A stretch of 64,000 bases of DNA from Planococcus antarcticus DSM 14505. Lineage in GTDB: Bacteria; Bacillota; Bacilli; Bacillales_A; Planococcaceae. The notes beneath the pieces were generated by a model, which worked only from the letters and a program-made list of their open reading frames with translations, made no database searches and had not been told where the DNA came from. A program made the translations under genes and the position numbers. The DNA is taken from the NCBI RefSeq assembly GCF_001687565.2, contig NZ_CP016534.2, positions 2,360,501 through 2,424,500 on the forward strand, given 5' to 3'. This document shows positions 31,101 through 40,394 of this stretch, piece after piece. Positions within the stretch are counted from its first letter, which is position 1, and every line of letters begins with the position of its first letter.

Positions 31101-31734
31101 CTGTGGAAGCCTGAATTTGAAGCGGCTCCATCCGGCCATCCAATTCGTGAAGGATATCCAGCACACGGTTCAGATTTTCATCGGTTTCATTTAATTTTAT
31201 TTCGGCTTTTTTCTTGCGCTGTTTGTATTTCAAGACACCGGCAGCTTCTTCGAAAATCGACCGGCGCTCTTCGGCTTTCGAATTCAGAATCTCATCCACA
31301 CGCCCCTGCGAAATGATGGAAAAGGCTTCTTTACCGAGCCCAGAATCCATAAACAGATCTGTAATGTCCTTCAACCGACAATTTTGCTTGTTCAATAAAT
31401 AAGCGCTTTCGCCACTGCGAAAAACCCTTCTTGTTACGCTGACTTCGCTGTAATCAAGAGGGACACGGCCATCTGTATTGTCCAAAATTATTGTGACTTC
31501 CGCAAAATTAAGCGGTTTCCTGGAATCACTACCGGCAAAAATAACATCTTCCATTTTAGCACCGCGCAGTGATTTTGCTGATTGTTCTCCAAGCACCCAG
31601 CGTATGGCATCGGTGACGTTGCTTTTGCCGCTGCCGTTTGGTCCGACAACAGCTGTTACTCCAGGCACAAAGTCAATGCCGATTCGATCGGCAAAAGATT
31701 TGAACCCCATGACTTCCAATCTTTTCAAAAACAT
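28186..31734 (-). CDS. smc: Chromosome condensation protein SMC
   Basis: ATPase of the SMC-ScpAB condensin. It has 1182 residues. The N-terminal Walker A is VVGPNGSGKSNV; two long coiled coils (about 165-500 and 670-1020) flank a hinge (about 510-660, with GNVIVAEDL and GGSMTGGANK). The C-terminal half has the signature LSGGERALTA and Walker B FCVLDEVEAALD. It is two bases from the rnc stop and precedes ftsY. Confidence 0.97.
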   Translation of the reverse strand: MFLKRLEVMGFKSFADRIGIDFVPGVTAVVGPNGSGKSNVTDAIRWVLGEQSAKSLRGAKMEDVIFAGSDSRKPLNFAEVTIILDNTDGRVPLDYSEVSVTRRVFRSGESAYLLNKQNCRLKDITDLFMDSGLGKEAFSIISQGRVDEILNSKAEERRSIFEEAAGVLKYKQRKKKAEIKLNETDENLNRVLDILHELDGRMEPLQIQASTARDYLDMNEQLKDADIALLAYDAENLEKELDQLTLDALAHSEKEQQLSAEINKKDHAVGSIRKTLAGLDNKIDQAQNALVEASAETEKWQGRKLLMSEKKSNAHRQAQQLQDNLDAEQLENNFLKKKHSEQLALLEERKAEQQTIRTDIKKLEEQLNRTPADIENEIENCKSVYIDLMNEQATVKNELKNIDLQALQLSESTGRIASQRTDFTEELLKLEKEKVQAEKNVREIRILLDDKRQQYKDNESSYQLQKQAFDQKQSMLFQAYQSQKQLAARVDTLQELEADFSGFFQGVRDVLMARETGQLAGIRGAVAEIAKVEKNYTKAIETALGASSQHIVTENEQHAREAIDFLRKKRAGRSTFLPMTVMKSRKIPEHTLATLSQHPSYINMAFELVNYDPQYAMIIENLLGNVIVAEDLKGATSIAKATGNRFRVVTLEGDIVNAGGSMTGGANKTQASFFSRKAELEQLLVQAEELKDTILNAEKTVQKEQVDVKATGESIQTLWTEGEKYRGMEAENSIILREIEAVLKTTSERFQLFEAEQKNKAYDLTAITGRKETASTRLESIVEELRAITVKIDELTLFKQQNESARDQVLEKLAEQKSQYAVTKERVIQLTASEDELFERLEKSNRKLQEHQKELQWIQSEEAAKVYSDEEILQEIQSWSTKKVQMLQTVDQTKEQRAEQQAGLNGLEEDLKEQQRIYKGYVEAIRICEVKTTRLEVQIQSLITQLETNYQLTLEQAKQFDMVDEEAAVRRKVKLLKQSIEELGPVHIGAIEEFDHVSDRHGFLTEQRNDLNEAKETLRTLIREMDGEMTSRFDDTFHAIRTQFQRVFKELFGGGSADLVLTDPQDMLRTGVEIIAQPPGKKLQNLSLLSGGERALTAIALLFAILNVRPVPFCVLDEVEAALDESNVVRYSQYLKKFSEDTQFIVITHRKGTMEGADVLYGITMQESGISKLVSVKLEEKM

Positions 31735-31736
31735 TG

Positions 31737-32492
31737 TTACTCCTCCGCTGCTTCCTGCAATTTACGGATTGCCAGCTGAGCTGCCTGCTGTTCCGCCTCT
31801 TTTTTTGAACGGCCATTGCCGACTCCTAGTTCCTTATCAGCAAGGGTCACACGGGTCACAAATACACGGCTATGCGCCGGACCAATTTCATCAATAATTT
31901 CATAATTCAATGCTCCAGTGTTTTTCTGTTGGATCAATTCCTGCAATTGGCTCTTATAATCCATCACATGCGAAAAAGCACCGATTTCCACTTTTGGAAA
32001 CAACACCATTTCCAAAAATGTGACAACAGGCTCCAGGCCTTGGTCGAGGTAGAGAGCACCGATATAGGATTCGAACACATCAGCCAATAGAGCTGGTCGT
32101 GTTCTTCCGCCCGTCAGTTCTTCTCCTTTGCCCAACAGGATGTATTTGCCGAAACCAAGTTCATTGGCAAATAAAACCAGCGAAGGTTCACAAACAATTG
32201 CTGCACGCAATTTCGTCAACTCACCTTCACTCATTTCAGGATATTTCATGTACAGGTAATGCGAAACAGACAATTCCAATACCGCGTCCCCCAGAAATTC
32301 CAAACGTTCATTGTCGGTAAATTGTTTTCTTCGATGCTCATTCACATAAGATGAATGTGTAAAAGCTTGATACAACAATGCAGGCTTGTTAAATGAAACA
32401 TTTAGCTCTTTTTGCAGTTGTTCAAATGCCGCTTTGGCGCTTTCTTTTACGACGCTCTGCTTTTGATAATTCGGTTTTTTATTTATTGCCAT
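31737..32492 (-). CDS. rnc: Ribonuclease III
   Basis: Cleaves double-stranded RNA in rRNA and scRNA maturation. It has 251 residues: an endonuclease domain with the signature [14 protein letters not shown], and a C-terminal dsRNA-binding domain with [20 protein letters not shown]. The open frame extends 26 codons upstream, but GAAAGGC before the ATG at 32492 and the family length support this start. It lies between acpP and smc. Confidence 0.96.
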   Translation of the reverse strand: MAINKKPNYQKQSVVKESAKAAFEQLQKELNVSFNKPALLYQAFTHSSYVNEHRRKQFTDNERLEFLGDAVLELSVSHYLYMKYPEMSEGELTKLRAAIVCEPSLVLFANELGFGKYILLGKGEELTGGRTRPALLADVFESYIGALYLDQGLEPVVTFLEMVLFPKVEIGAFSHVMDYKSQLQELIQQKNTGALNYEIIDEIGPAHSRVFVTRVTLADKELGVGNGRSKKEAEQQAAQLAIRKLQEAAEE

Positions 32493-32560
32493 TTTTATCT
32501 GCCTTTCTTTGTGTACTTCTATTAATTTTACCCTTTTTTTAGCTATTGTGCAAAAAGACA

Positions 32561-32603
32561 ATTGACGCACAGCTGCTTAGTATAACAGCAATTGTGCGTC
32601 AAT
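32561..32603 (-). terminator. Likely terminator ahead of rnc (end of the fab operon)
   Basis: An 11-bp perfect stem (32561-32571 with 32593-32603) with a smaller GCTG/CAGC stem inside is followed on the minus strand by TGTCTTTTTG. It stands after the repeat array that trails acpP. Confidence 0.7.
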
Positions 32604-32634
32604 GGGTGTTTAAGTATGGGTGTTTAGCAGAAGG

Positions 32635-33032
32635 GTCTAGATGGGCGCTTCCGCTTTTCTTGGTGTCCAGCTTTAGCGATCAGACCCTCGAGATCATAAG
32701 TCACTCCAGCTGTCTAGTTGCAAGCGCCTAACTCTTTGGGTCATAAGGCAACTCAGCTGTGTGGCAAAGAACGCCACTTCGCTGAGTTGCCTTATGCCTG
32801 CCAGAGCTGAACAGGCACTTTCACTTTTCTTTCTATGCGGCAAAGTACGCCGCTTCGCCAGTGCGTCTTATGCCCGTCGAATCTAGATGGGCGCTTCCGC
32901 TTTTCTTGCTGTCTAGCTCTAGCGCCCAGATTCTAGGGTCATAAGCCACTCCGGCTGTGCGGCAAAGTACGCCGCTTCGCCAGTGCGTCTTATGCCCGTC
33001 GAATCTAGATGGGCGCTTCCGCTTTTCTTGCT
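32635..33032. repeat. Tandem degenerate repeat array between acpP and rnc (family 2)
   Basis: The 539 bases between the rnc start and the acpP stop hold no gene. Bases 32836-32910 and 32958-33032 are identical over 75 bases (period 122). The submotif TCTAGATGGGCGCTTCCGCT occurs three times, starting at 32635, 32882 and 33004. A more diverged unit with CAACTCAGCTGTGTGGC lies near 32747. On the minus strand GCGCCC and GGGCGC could close each unit into a stem. The last copy touches the acpP stop codon. Similar sequences are, from memory, common between genes in Bacillales. Confidence 0.8.
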
Positions 33033-33268
33033 TAAGCTTGTTTCTTTTCGATATACGTTACTGCGTCGCCTACTGTAGCCATGTTCTCAGCGTCTTCGTC
33101 AGAAATTTCCATATCGAACTCATCTTCAAGTTCCATAACAAGTTCCACAACGTCCAATGAATCTGCACCTAGGTCACCGGTAAATGAAGCTTCAAGTTTC
33201 ACTTCGCTTTCTTCTACACCTAGACGATCCACGATTACTTTAGTTACTCTATCCAATACTGTTGACAA
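33032..33268 (-). CDS. acpP: Acyl carrier protein
   Basis: Carries acyl chains on phosphopantetheine at Ser37, in the motif [11 protein letters not shown]. It has 78 acidic residues ending YIEKKQA. The longer open frame uses a GTG (33277) that overlaps the Shine-Dalgarno GGGGAGGTG. The TTG at 33268, six bases after that site, gives [10 protein letters not shown], which aligns with B. subtilis MADTLERVTK, so I take the TTG as start. It is last of fapR-plsX-fabD-fabG-acpP. Confidence 0.95.
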   Translation of the reverse strand: MSTVLDRVTKVIVDRLGVEESEVKLEASFTGDLGADSLDVVELVMELEDEFDMEISDEDAENMATVGDAVTYIEKKQA

Positions 33269-33308
33269 TGTCGTCACCTCCCCTCAATTCAGTATGCAAA
33301 AATCTTTC

Positions 33309-34055
33309 TTACATGACCATGCCACCATCAAGATGAAGCGTTTGGCCTGTCATGTATGATGCATCATCAGAAGCCAAAAAAAGTGCCGCTTTGGCGACGT
33401 CTTCAGGAGCTCCGAAACGACCAAGTGGAATTTGTCCCATCATGGATTTTTGAACATCTTCTGTCAATTGATCCGTCATATCCGTCGTAATAAATCCAGG
33501 AGCTACCGCGTTTGCCGTAATTCCACGGCTCGCTAATTCACGCGCTGTCGTTTTGGTCAAGCCGATTACGCCAGCTTTTGAAGCAACATAATTTGCTTGG
33601 CCGGCATTGCCCATAACTCCGACGATTGATGCGATGTTGACGATTCGTCCAGCACGTTGTTTCATCATTTGGCGAGTTACCGCTTTTGTACAGATAAAAA
33701 CACCTTTTAAGTTGATGTTGATTACGTCATCCCATTCATCATCTTTCATACGCATCATTAGATTATCCCGTGTAATTCCCGCATTGTTCACCAAAATATC
33801 AACCGAACCGAAAGTTTTCATTGTTTCATCGACCATCGCTTTGACCGCTTCAGCATCCGAAACATTCGCCTTGACTGCAATCGCTTCGCCACCATTTGCC
33901 TGGATGTCTGCAACAACCGCTTCCGCTTTTTCTTGGCTACCGCTATAATTGACAACCACTTTGGCACCGTCAGCTGCAAATTTCCGAGCTATTTCTGCTC
34001 CAATTCCGCGTGATGCACCTGTAATAATGGCTGTTTTCCCTGCAAGTTTACTCAT
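33309..34055 (-). CDS. fabG: 3-oxoacyl-[acyl-carrier-protein] reductase
   Basis: NADPH-dependent reduction of beta-ketoacyl-ACP in fatty-acid elongation. It is a short-chain dehydrogenase of 248 residues: TGASRGIG for cofactor binding, NNAGITRDN, and the catalytic Ser in NIASIVG with Tyr and Lys in NYVASKAGV. It overlaps fabD by four bases. Confidence 0.96.
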   Translation of the reverse strand: MSKLAGKTAIITGASRGIGAEIARKFAADGAKVVVNYSGSQEKAEAVVADIQANGGEAIAVKANVSDAEAVKAMVDETMKTFGSVDILVNNAGITRDNLMMRMKDDEWDDVININLKGVFICTKAVTRQMMKQRAGRIVNIASIVGVMGNAGQANYVASKAGVIGLTKTTARELASRGITANAVAPGFITTDMTDQLTEDVQKSMMGQIPLGRFGAPEDVAKAALFLASDDASYMTGQTLHLDGGMVM

Positions 34056-34990
34056 TTCGCCAACTCCTCTACCGCTTTTTCAAATGACTCCAGGTCATAG
34101 ACCGGCAAAGTTTTAACTGAGCGGTCAATCTTTTTAACCAGGCCACTCAATACTTTCCCTGGACCGATTTCGATAAACACAGTGACACCCAGATCAATCA
34201 TTTCACGAACGGACTGTTCCCACAGAACCGGTGAATACAACTGGCGAACGAGAAGGTCCTGAATTTGAGTAGCATTGGTTTCTGCTTTCGCCGTGACATT
34301 TGAAACCACTGGCACTTTGGCATCTAACAAGAAAGAAACACTTAATTCTTTCGCTAGGTCTTGTGACGCCGGGCGCATCAATTCCGAATGGAAAGGGCCG
34401 CTGACATCGAGTGGGATGGCACGTTTAGCGCCACGCTCTTTGGCTAATAAACAAGCCTGCTCTACTCCCGCTTTCGTACCAGAAATCACAATTTGTCCTG
34501 GACAGTTTAAATTAGCTAGTTGAACGATACCTGTCGTGTCCATTACTTCATTGGTCACTTTTTCGAGTTCATCGCTCTCCATGCCGAGAATTGCTGCCAT
34601 TGTTCCTTCTCCCGCCGGAAAAGCGGTATTCATAAATAAACCACGCTTATGTACAATGTTAACCGCCGTTGGGAATTCTAACACATTTGACGTTACAAGT
34701 GCACTATACTCACCAAGGCTGTGACCGGCTGTATAATCGGGTCTAATGCCTGCACGAATCAACCGTTCCGTAATCATAGAACTGACAGTCAATAAAGCCG
34801 GTTGAGCATGATAAGTCAATGTCAACTCTTCCTGGGGTCCTTCAAGCATCAGTTTAGATAATTCTAAATTGAGAGCAAGGTCTGCACTTTCAAAGAAATT
34901 GCGGCTCGTGTCGTCTTCTAAAAAACTTTCACCCATTCCGACTGTCTGCGAGCCTTGACCTGGATAAATAAATGCAATCTTAGTCTTCAT
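34052..34990 (-). CDS. fabD: Malonyl-CoA:ACP transacylase
   Basis: Transfers malonyl groups to ACP. It has 312 residues with [11 protein letters not shown] at the N-terminus, the nucleophile Ser91 in [10 protein letters not shown], and GPFHSELM containing the catalytic His. It overlaps plsX by 11 bases and fabG by four, so the operon is translated as a block. Confidence 0.96.
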   Translation of the reverse strand: MKTKIAFIYPGQGSQTVGMGESFLEDDTSRNFFESADLALNLELSKLMLEGPQEELTLTYHAQPALLTVSSMITERLIRAGIRPDYTAGHSLGEYSALVTSNVLEFPTAVNIVHKRGLFMNTAFPAGEGTMAAILGMESDELEKVTNEVMDTTGIVQLANLNCPGQIVISGTKAGVEQACLLAKERGAKRAIPLDVSGPFHSELMRPASQDLAKELSVSFLLDAKVPVVSNVTAKAETNATQIQDLLVRQLYSPVLWEQSVREMIDLGVTVFIEIGPGKVLSGLVKKIDRSVKTLPVYDLESFEKAVEELAK

Positions 34991-35978
34991 GTTGTGTCTC
35001 CTTTTTCAGCGTACTATAAATTGTTCCTGTTACATCATATTCGACCATCGTCCGTGTTTGGCGTATGGCATTAAATAGAGCCGTCGCATTTGACGAACCG
35101 TGCGCTTTAATGACAGGCGCTTTCAAGCCGAACAGCCCAGCTCCGCCGTATTCACTGTAATCCAACATACCTTTGAGACCCTTGATATTATCTTTGACCA
35201 GAAAAGCCGCAACTTTCGTTTTGGCAGAGGTCATGAAAACTTCTTTAATCATCGCAAAAACATTCATGGCTGTGCCTTCAATCGTCTTCAATACCATATT
35301 TCCGGTAAAACCGTCGGTCACGACCACATCGGCTACACCGTTCAGCAAATCACGTGATTCTACATTACCGATAAAATTGATTGGGGCTTCTTTCAATAAC
35401 GGGAAAGCTGCTTTTGTTAAATCATTGCCTTTTTTCTCTTCAGTTCCGATGTTCAGCAACCCAACTGTCGGGTCTTGAATACCGCGGACTTTTTCAGCAT
35501 AAATGCTCCCCATAATGGCGTATTGAACAAGATGTTCCGGACGGGCTTCCGCATTGGCGCCCATATCCAGCATAACGAAGCCTTTTCCGTCAATAGTCGG
35601 CAAAGTTGGTGCTAATGCTGGACGATCCACACCGTCGATGCGGCCAACGATAAACAGACCCGCTGACATCAGCGCTCCTGTATTACCTGCAGAAACACAC
35701 GCATCAGCGTCGCCATCTTTTACGGCTTGCGCCATGCGGACCATGGAAGCGTCCTTTTTCCGTTTGACTGATCTGACCGGATCATCTTCTGATTCGATAA
35801 CTTCCTCACAATGGACGATTGTTAAGCGATCATGTTCCTTGAGAAATTCCTGCATTTTTTCCTGATGACCAAAAAGTTGGATTTCTACATCAGCAAATTC
35901 GTCTAACGCTTTATAGACACCTGTGATAATTTCCTTTGGGGCGTTGTCTCCACCCATCGCGTCTACTGCTATTTTCAT
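34980..35978 (-). CDS. plsX: Phosphate acyltransferase PlsX
   Basis: Makes acyl-phosphate from acyl-ACP for PlsY, the first step of phospholipid synthesis in Firmicutes. It has 332 residues starting [17 protein letters not shown], with [11 protein letters not shown] and [11 protein letters not shown], all typical. It overlaps fapR by four bases at the start. The operon links fatty-acid and phospholipid supply. Confidence 0.96.
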   Translation of the reverse strand: MKIAVDAMGGDNAPKEIITGVYKALDEFADVEIQLFGHQEKMQEFLKEHDRLTIVHCEEVIESEDDPVRSVKRKKDASMVRMAQAVKDGDADACVSAGNTGALMSAGLFIVGRIDGVDRPALAPTLPTIDGKGFVMLDMGANAEARPEHLVQYAIMGSIYAEKVRGIQDPTVGLLNIGTEEKKGNDLTKAAFPLLKEAPINFIGNVESRDLLNGVADVVVTDGFTGNMVLKTIEGTAMNVFAMIKEVFMTSAKTKVAAFLVKDNIKGLKGMLDYSEYGGAGLFGLKAPVIKAHGSSNATALFNAIRQTRTMVEYDVTGTIYSTLKKETQHED

Positions 35979-36559
35979 ATTACGTCACCTTCACTTTGTT
36001 CTGTCATGCGGTACATTTCAAATGTGCCGATAAAAACCGTCTGTTGTTCGACAGAAGAAACCACTTTTACAAACGCCCTGTTTTTTTCAGGATGGCTGTT
36101 GATTACTTCCGCTTTTGCAACAATACGCTGGCCAGCTGTTACCGGACGCAAAAACTGCAGCTCCGATTTCACGGTCAATGCTAGTTCTTCGTTCATTACT
36201 GCAACTGCCAGAGAATTGGCTTGTGCGAATAAATGATGGCCTCTGGCAATCTGATTTCGCTGAAAAACATGTTCTGGTTTTACATCAAAAATCGAAATTG
36301 CTCTTTTGTCCAGTTCAATATCAATAATCTCTCCGATGACTTCATCGATCGGCAAAGATTTCACTTCATCTTCGAAGGTCTTCACGGCTACATGTTTAAT
36401 GCGTTCCCGCAGTTCCGGAATGGCAAGTTCCATCCGATCTAACCGGATGGTTTGTACGCTAACGTCAAATTCAACCGACAGTTCTTCATCCGTCACAAAA
36501 GGATTGTCTTTGATAGAGTCTTTTAACGCCTGTTGCCGCTGTTTTTTCGATCTTTTCAC
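35975..36559 (-). CDS. fapR: Fatty-acid biosynthesis repressor FapR
   Basis: Represses fatty-acid and phospholipid genes and is released by malonyl-CoA. It has 194 residues: an N-terminal DeoR-like helix-turn-helix ([14 protein letters not shown]) and a hotdog-fold effector domain with [19 protein letters not shown], the malonyl-CoA site. The frame opens eight codons earlier, but a GTG at 36559, giving [10 protein letters not shown], matches the family start; GGCGGTGA stands just ahead. It is autoregulated: an operator lies at 36576-36594. Confidence 0.95.
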   Translation of the reverse strand: MKRSKKQRQQALKDSIKDNPFVTDEELSVEFDVSVQTIRLDRMELAIPELRERIKHVAVKTFEDEVKSLPIDEVIGEIIDIELDKRAISIFDVKPEHVFQRNQIARGHHLFAQANSLAVAVMNEELALTVKSELQFLRPVTAGQRIVAKAEVINSHPEKNRAFVKVVSSVEQQTVFIGTFEMYRMTEQSEGDVI

Positions 36560-36575
36560 TATGTCACCGCCCGCT

Positions 36576-36594
36576 ATTAGCACTTGGTACTAAT
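36576..36594 (-). promoter_or_regulatory. FapR operator
   Basis: Read on the minus strand it is ATTAGTACCAAGTGCTAAT, an imperfect palindrome that fits the known FapR box (TTAGTACC-n-TACTAA). It begins three bases after the -10 box, covering the likely transcription start. Confidence 0.88.
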
Positions 36595-36597
36595 ATG

Positions 36598-36626
36598 AGT
36601 ATATAAATAACAAAAAAAGAATGCAA
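36598..36626 (-). promoter_or_regulatory. Sigma-A promoter of the fapR operon
   Basis: Minus strand: -35 TTGCAT (36621-36626), 17-base spacer, -10 TATACT (36598-36603). The -35 lies within the descending arm of the recG terminator. Confidence 0.75.
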
Positions 36627-36650
36627 GGAAAATCATGATCCCTGCATTCT
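36612..36650 (-). terminator. Terminator of recG
   Basis: A 12-bp stem with one mismatch (36618-36629 with 36639-36650) is followed on the minus strand by a run of seven T (36612-36618). It begins at the recG stop codon. Confidence 0.82.
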
Positions 36651-38701
36651 CAATCTAGCCGGCCACCGGATAGTACACCCGACTGTTCTATTTGCTGACG
36701 CAAGCAATGCATATCATCTGCATGCCAGAAATCATCGCTGCCGATCAGTTTCTCAGCGTCTTTTCTAGCCGTCTCTAGCGCTCGGTAATCATGGATCAGA
36801 TCGGCCATTTTAAATTCTGGAATCCCGCTTTGCTTTCGGCCGAAAAAGTCACCCGGACCTCTTAGCTGCAAATCTTTTTCTGCCAGTACAAAGCCATCAT
36901 TAGTTTCAGTCATTGTCGCCATGCGCTCTTTGCCGATTTCCGTTTTCGGATCTGCCAGCAAAATGCAATACGACTGTTCGCTGCCTCGGCCAACACGCCC
37001 TCGTAATTGGTGCAGTTGAGATAAACCGAAACGCTCAGCGTCATAAATAAGCATGAACGACGCATTCGGCACATTGACACCAACTTCTACAACAGTCGTT
37101 GATACGAGGACAGCGATTTGACCTTCTGTAAACTGGCGCATTGTCTGTTCTTTTTCATCTGAATGCAAGCGTCCATGCATCAATCCGACTGTAAACCGGT
37201 CTTTGAAATACATCGTCAACTGTTGAAACAAATCGACTGCATTTTGAAAATCAAGTTTATCTGACTCTTCAATCAGCGGACAGATAACGTAAGCTTGCCG
37301 TCCTGCAGACAGCTCTTTTTCCATACGTCCAACAATTTTACTGAACATTTCTTTTTTCATCCAGTACGTTTCAATTTCTTTGCGACCAGCAGGCATCTCG
37401 TCAATGATGGATACGTCCATTTCCCCAAAAGCAGAAATCGCTAAAGTCCGTGGAATGGGTGTAGCTGTCATGAACAAGACATCCGGATTATACCCCTTGT
37501 CTTTTAAAACACGTCGCTGGTCTACACCAAATCGATGTTGTTCGTCCGTAATGACCAGCCCCAGCTTGTGGAATCGCACTTCAGGTTGGATCAAGGCATG
37601 AGTACCAATTAAAAGATCGATTTCTCCAGCTGCCAGTTGCTGCAAGATCAATTGGCGCTTTTTCCCTTTAACTGAACCGGTCAATAATGCGATGTTCAAC
37701 GAAAACGGACGAAGCCACTGTTCTAACGTATTGGCATGCTGTTCCGCCAAAATTTCAGTAGGTGCCATTAACGCCCCTTGTAGCCCTGCTGTATGGGCTG
37801 CATATAAAGCAATAGCCGCTACGACTGTTTTGCCTGAACCAACGTCCCCTTGCAGGAGACGATTCATACGGAATGGTTCTTTCATATCTTTGCAAATTTC
37901 ATTAACCACTCGTTTTTGCGCAGCCGTCAAATTGAAAGGCAGTGATTCGATAAATGTCTTCAAGCGTTCCAGATCATAATCGATAAAAGAGCCGCCTTCT
38001 TCCTCGCGATTCTTTTTACGTAGGGCTTGCATCTTTAATTGAAAGACCAATAATTCTTCGTAAACAAACCGTCTGCGCGCTTGCTTAACTTTTTCACCGT
38101 CCGGAGGAAAATGAACCCATTCTAAAGCATCTTGAATAGGCGGCAATTGATAAGCATCAACGAGCACTTTCGGCAAACAATCTTCAATTTCTTCTTTCAC
38201 TAAATCTAACGCTTGTCTCATCAGCTTGCGAAATGTCTTTTGATGGATACTGCCTTTCAAGCTGTAGACCGGTTCAAAATCTGCTCCATTTGTCCTTGGA
38301 CCGATGGTATGGCTTGATACCGTAATTACTTGGCGGCCCCGATCCCATTTACCAGTTAATGTAATGATTTCCCCCAAATGTAATTTAGCTTTTACGTAAG
38401 GCTGATTAAAAAAAATAGCTTTAATCAAATGACGACCAACCAACACGCGTACTTGAGTACGGGATTTATTTTTACCTAAGAAAAGGAGGGAAGGCTCGCT
38501 TTCGACCCTTCCCTCCACGGTAACACGTTCATTATGAGGCGTATCTGTCAGATCTTTCAATTGAAAATCTTCATGGCGATACGGAAATGTCATGATCAGG
38601 TCATGTATGGTTTCAATTCTCATTTCCTGCAAGGTTTCGGTCGCTTGTTTGCCCACCCCTTTTAATGTGGCGACTGACTCTTTACTGCCCACTGCCAACA
38701 A
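36650..38701 (-). CDS. recG: ATP-dependent DNA helicase RecG
   Basis: Branch-migrating helicase that remodels stalled forks. It has 683 residues: an N-terminal wedge/OB domain (about 50-160), then helicase motifs LLQGDVGSGKTVVA (I), TDEQHRFG (II) and MTATPIPRTL (III), and the C-terminal QLRGRVGRG (VI). There is no ATG; TTG codons at 38701 and 38698 or GTG at 38692 are possible starts, with GGAG at a good distance for 38698. The beginning overlaps the sdaAA end by about 20 bases. Confidence 0.94.
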   Translation of the reverse strand: MLAVGSKESVATLKGVGKQATETLQEMRIETIHDLIMTFPYRHEDFQLKDLTDTPHNERVTVEGRVESEPSLLFLGKNKSRTQVRVLVGRHLIKAIFFNQPYVKAKLHLGEIITLTGKWDRGRQVITVSSHTIGPRTNGADFEPVYSLKGSIHQKTFRKLMRQALDLVKEEIEDCLPKVLVDAYQLPPIQDALEWVHFPPDGEKVKQARRRFVYEELLVFQLKMQALRKKNREEEGGSFIDYDLERLKTFIESLPFNLTAAQKRVVNEICKDMKEPFRMNRLLQGDVGSGKTVVAAIALYAAHTAGLQGALMAPTEILAEQHANTLEQWLRPFSLNIALLTGSVKGKKRQLILQQLAAGEIDLLIGTHALIQPEVRFHKLGLVITDEQHRFGVDQRRVLKDKGYNPDVLFMTATPIPRTLAISAFGEMDVSIIDEMPAGRKEIETYWMKKEMFSKIVGRMEKELSAGRQAYVICPLIEESDKLDFQNAVDLFQQLTMYFKDRFTVGLMHGRLHSDEKEQTMRQFTEGQIAVLVSTTVVEVGVNVPNASFMLIYDAERFGLSQLHQLRGRVGRGSEQSYCILLADPKTEIGKERMATMTETNDGFVLAEKDLQLRGPGDFFGRKQSGIPEFKMADLIHDYRALETARKDAEKLIGSDDFWHADDMHCLRQQIEQSGVLSGGRLD

Positions 38702-39581
38702 CCGCTCCGCCGAAAATTTTGGACTCTAGCCATTTTCCAGTAGGCGTTGCGGCAAGTCCGCCTTTGGCAGTTTCTCTTAACGCACTCGGCATGGATTGGC
38801 CGATTTCAAACATCGCACCGATGACTTCATCACACGGAATGCGGCTAGTAACACCAGCTAACGCCATATCTGCAGCAACTACTGCATTGGCCGCTCCCAT
38901 CGCATTACGCTTAACACATGGCACTTCTACTAATCCCGCCACTGGATCGCAGACCAGACCAAGCATATTTTTCATTGTGATTGCGAATGCTTCCGAACTT
39001 TGCTGAGGTGTACCGCCAGCCATTTCAATAATAGCCGCTGACGCCATTCCAGCAGCTGACCCAACTTCTGCTTGACAACCACCAGCCGCACCTGAAATTG
39101 ATGCGTTATTCGCCACAACAAAGCCAAAAGCCCCTGCTGTGAATAAATAACGGATCATTTGCTCCCGTGTAGGATTTAATTTATTTTGCACAGCAAAAAG
39201 CGTACCCGGTACAACGCCCGCAGATCCTGCTGTCGGTGTTGCACAGATGGTACCCATCGCAGCATTAACTTCATTGGTCGCGACCGCTTTGCTGACTGCG
39301 TCAATCAACAAATCTCCGGAAAGTGTATTGCCTTTTTCACGATAAGCCTGCAACAATACAGCATCTCCGCCTGTCAAGCCGGAAACCGAATGAACGCCTT
39401 TCAGTCCTTTTTCCACCGCTTCTTCCATGACCGTTAAATTGCGGTCCATCTGAATCATAATATCTTCACGTGAGCGGTCCGTCATAAGTATTTCCTGTTC
39501 AATCATGATTTCAGAAATCAGTTTCTGCTCGTTTTCAGCCCGTTCAACCAATTCTCTAACATTGCGGAATAAAGCTTCCAT
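38682..39581 (-). CDS. sdaAA: L-serine dehydratase, iron-sulfur type, alpha subunit
   Basis: Deaminates L-serine to pyruvate and ammonia using a 4Fe-4S cluster. It has 299 residues; cluster cysteines are likely those in TICATPTAGSAG, GGCQAEVG and LVCDPVAGL. A TTG 15 bases upstream overlaps the GGAGG site, so the ATG at 39581 (MEALFRNV) is the start. It is two codons or so from the beta subunit gene. Confidence 0.94.
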   Translation of the reverse strand: MEALFRNVRELVERAENEQKLISEIMIEQEILMTDRSREDIMIQMDRNLTVMEEAVEKGLKGVHSVSGLTGGDAVLLQAYREKGNTLSGDLLIDAVSKAVATNEVNAAMGTICATPTAGSAGVVPGTLFAVQNKLNPTREQMIRYLFTAGAFGFVVANNASISGAAGGCQAEVGSAAGMASAAIIEMAGGTPQQSSEAFAITMKNMLGLVCDPVAGLVEVPCVKRNAMGAANAVVAADMALAGVTSRIPCDEVIGAMFEIGQSMPSALRETAKGGLAATPTGKWLESKIFGGAVVGSGQ

Positions 39582-39597
39582 CGTTATACCCTCCAAT

Positions 39598-40260
39598 TTA
39601 ATCGGCGATTCTTGTCACCTGCGTGATATTCGGAAGTTTTTTCAATTCGTCCATCACTTCTTTGTCCACATTTTGATCCACTTCGATGACCATCAATGCC
39701 ATATGTCCCCTTTCTTTCCTAGATACTTCCATGTGTCCGATATTGATATCATATTTATAAAGACAATTCGCGACATTCGCGATGCAGCCTGAACGGTCTT
39801 CATGGACGACCAAAATCGCCGGATGATTGCCTGACAACCGGAGCGGAAAGCCGTTCAGTTCTGTAATCTCGATTTTGCCTCCGCCAATTGAAATACCCAT
39901 CATCGACATTTCAGATTCATGGTCCCCAATGACGATGCGTGCTGTATTCGGGTGGTCGACATGACCTGTCTCAGGAATAAATTCGTAGGACATTCCCGCT
40001 TTTTCTGCTTCCTCGAACGAGGTTTTAATGCGTTCGTCAAAGGTATCGTAATCTAATAATCCACCGATAATGGCCACATCCGTGCTATGTCCTTTATAAG
40101 TTTCTGCAAATGATCCATAGAGATGAACCTTCGCCCATTCTGGCTGTCTGCCAAACAAATCCCTCGCCACTCTTCCGATGCGGGCTGCTCCCGCAGTATG
40201 CGAAGAAGATGGCCCAATCATGACCGGGCCGATTATATCAAAAACAGATTTGAACTTCAT
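39598..40260 (-). CDS. sdaAB: L-serine dehydratase, iron-sulfur type, beta subunit
   Basis: Regulatory and structural partner of SdaAA. It has 220 residues. The N-terminal domain contains GPVMIGPSSSHTAGAARIG, the family hallmark. The C-terminal part (about 148-220) is an ACT domain (ILVVHEDRSGCIANVA), which may bind serine. It is the first gene of sdaAB-sdaAA-recG, with a promoter at 40297-40325. Confidence 0.94.
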   Translation of the reverse strand: MKFKSVFDIIGPVMIGPSSSHTAGAARIGRVARDLFGRQPEWAKVHLYGSFAETYKGHSTDVAIIGGLLDYDTFDERIKTSFEEAEKAGMSYEFIPETGHVDHPNTARIVIGDHESEMSMMGISIGGGKIEITELNGFPLRLSGNHPAILVVHEDRSGCIANVANCLYKYDINIGHMEVSRKERGHMALMVIEVDQNVDKEVMDELKKLPNITQVTRIAD

Positions 40261-40296
40261 GGCTCAAACCCCTCACTTTCGGTTACGTATACTACT

Positions 40297-40325
40297 AGTT
40301 TACACGATTTCGACATATTTAACAA
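40297..40325 (-). promoter_or_regulatory. Likely sigma-A promoter of sdaAB
   Basis: Minus strand: -35 TTGTTA (40320-40325), 17-base spacer, -10 TAAACT (40297-40302), just after the fakA terminator. Confidence 0.5.
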
Positions 40326-40355
40326 AAATAAAAAAGCGCATACATTCGTATGCGC
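40326..40355 (-). terminator. Terminator of asp23-fakA
   Basis: An 8-bp perfect stem, GCGCATAC / GTATGCGC (40336-40343 with 40348-40355), followed on the minus strand by TTTTTTATTTTT. Confidence 0.85.
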
Positions 40356-40394
40356 CTTAGCTTTTTGACTTTATTAAAAAAATGAAAAGAAAAA

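Noticed and set aside
32635..33032. CRISPR array
   Set aside because: Repeats are long (75 bases), only two perfect copies, spacer-like parts are related to each other, and no cas genes are near.
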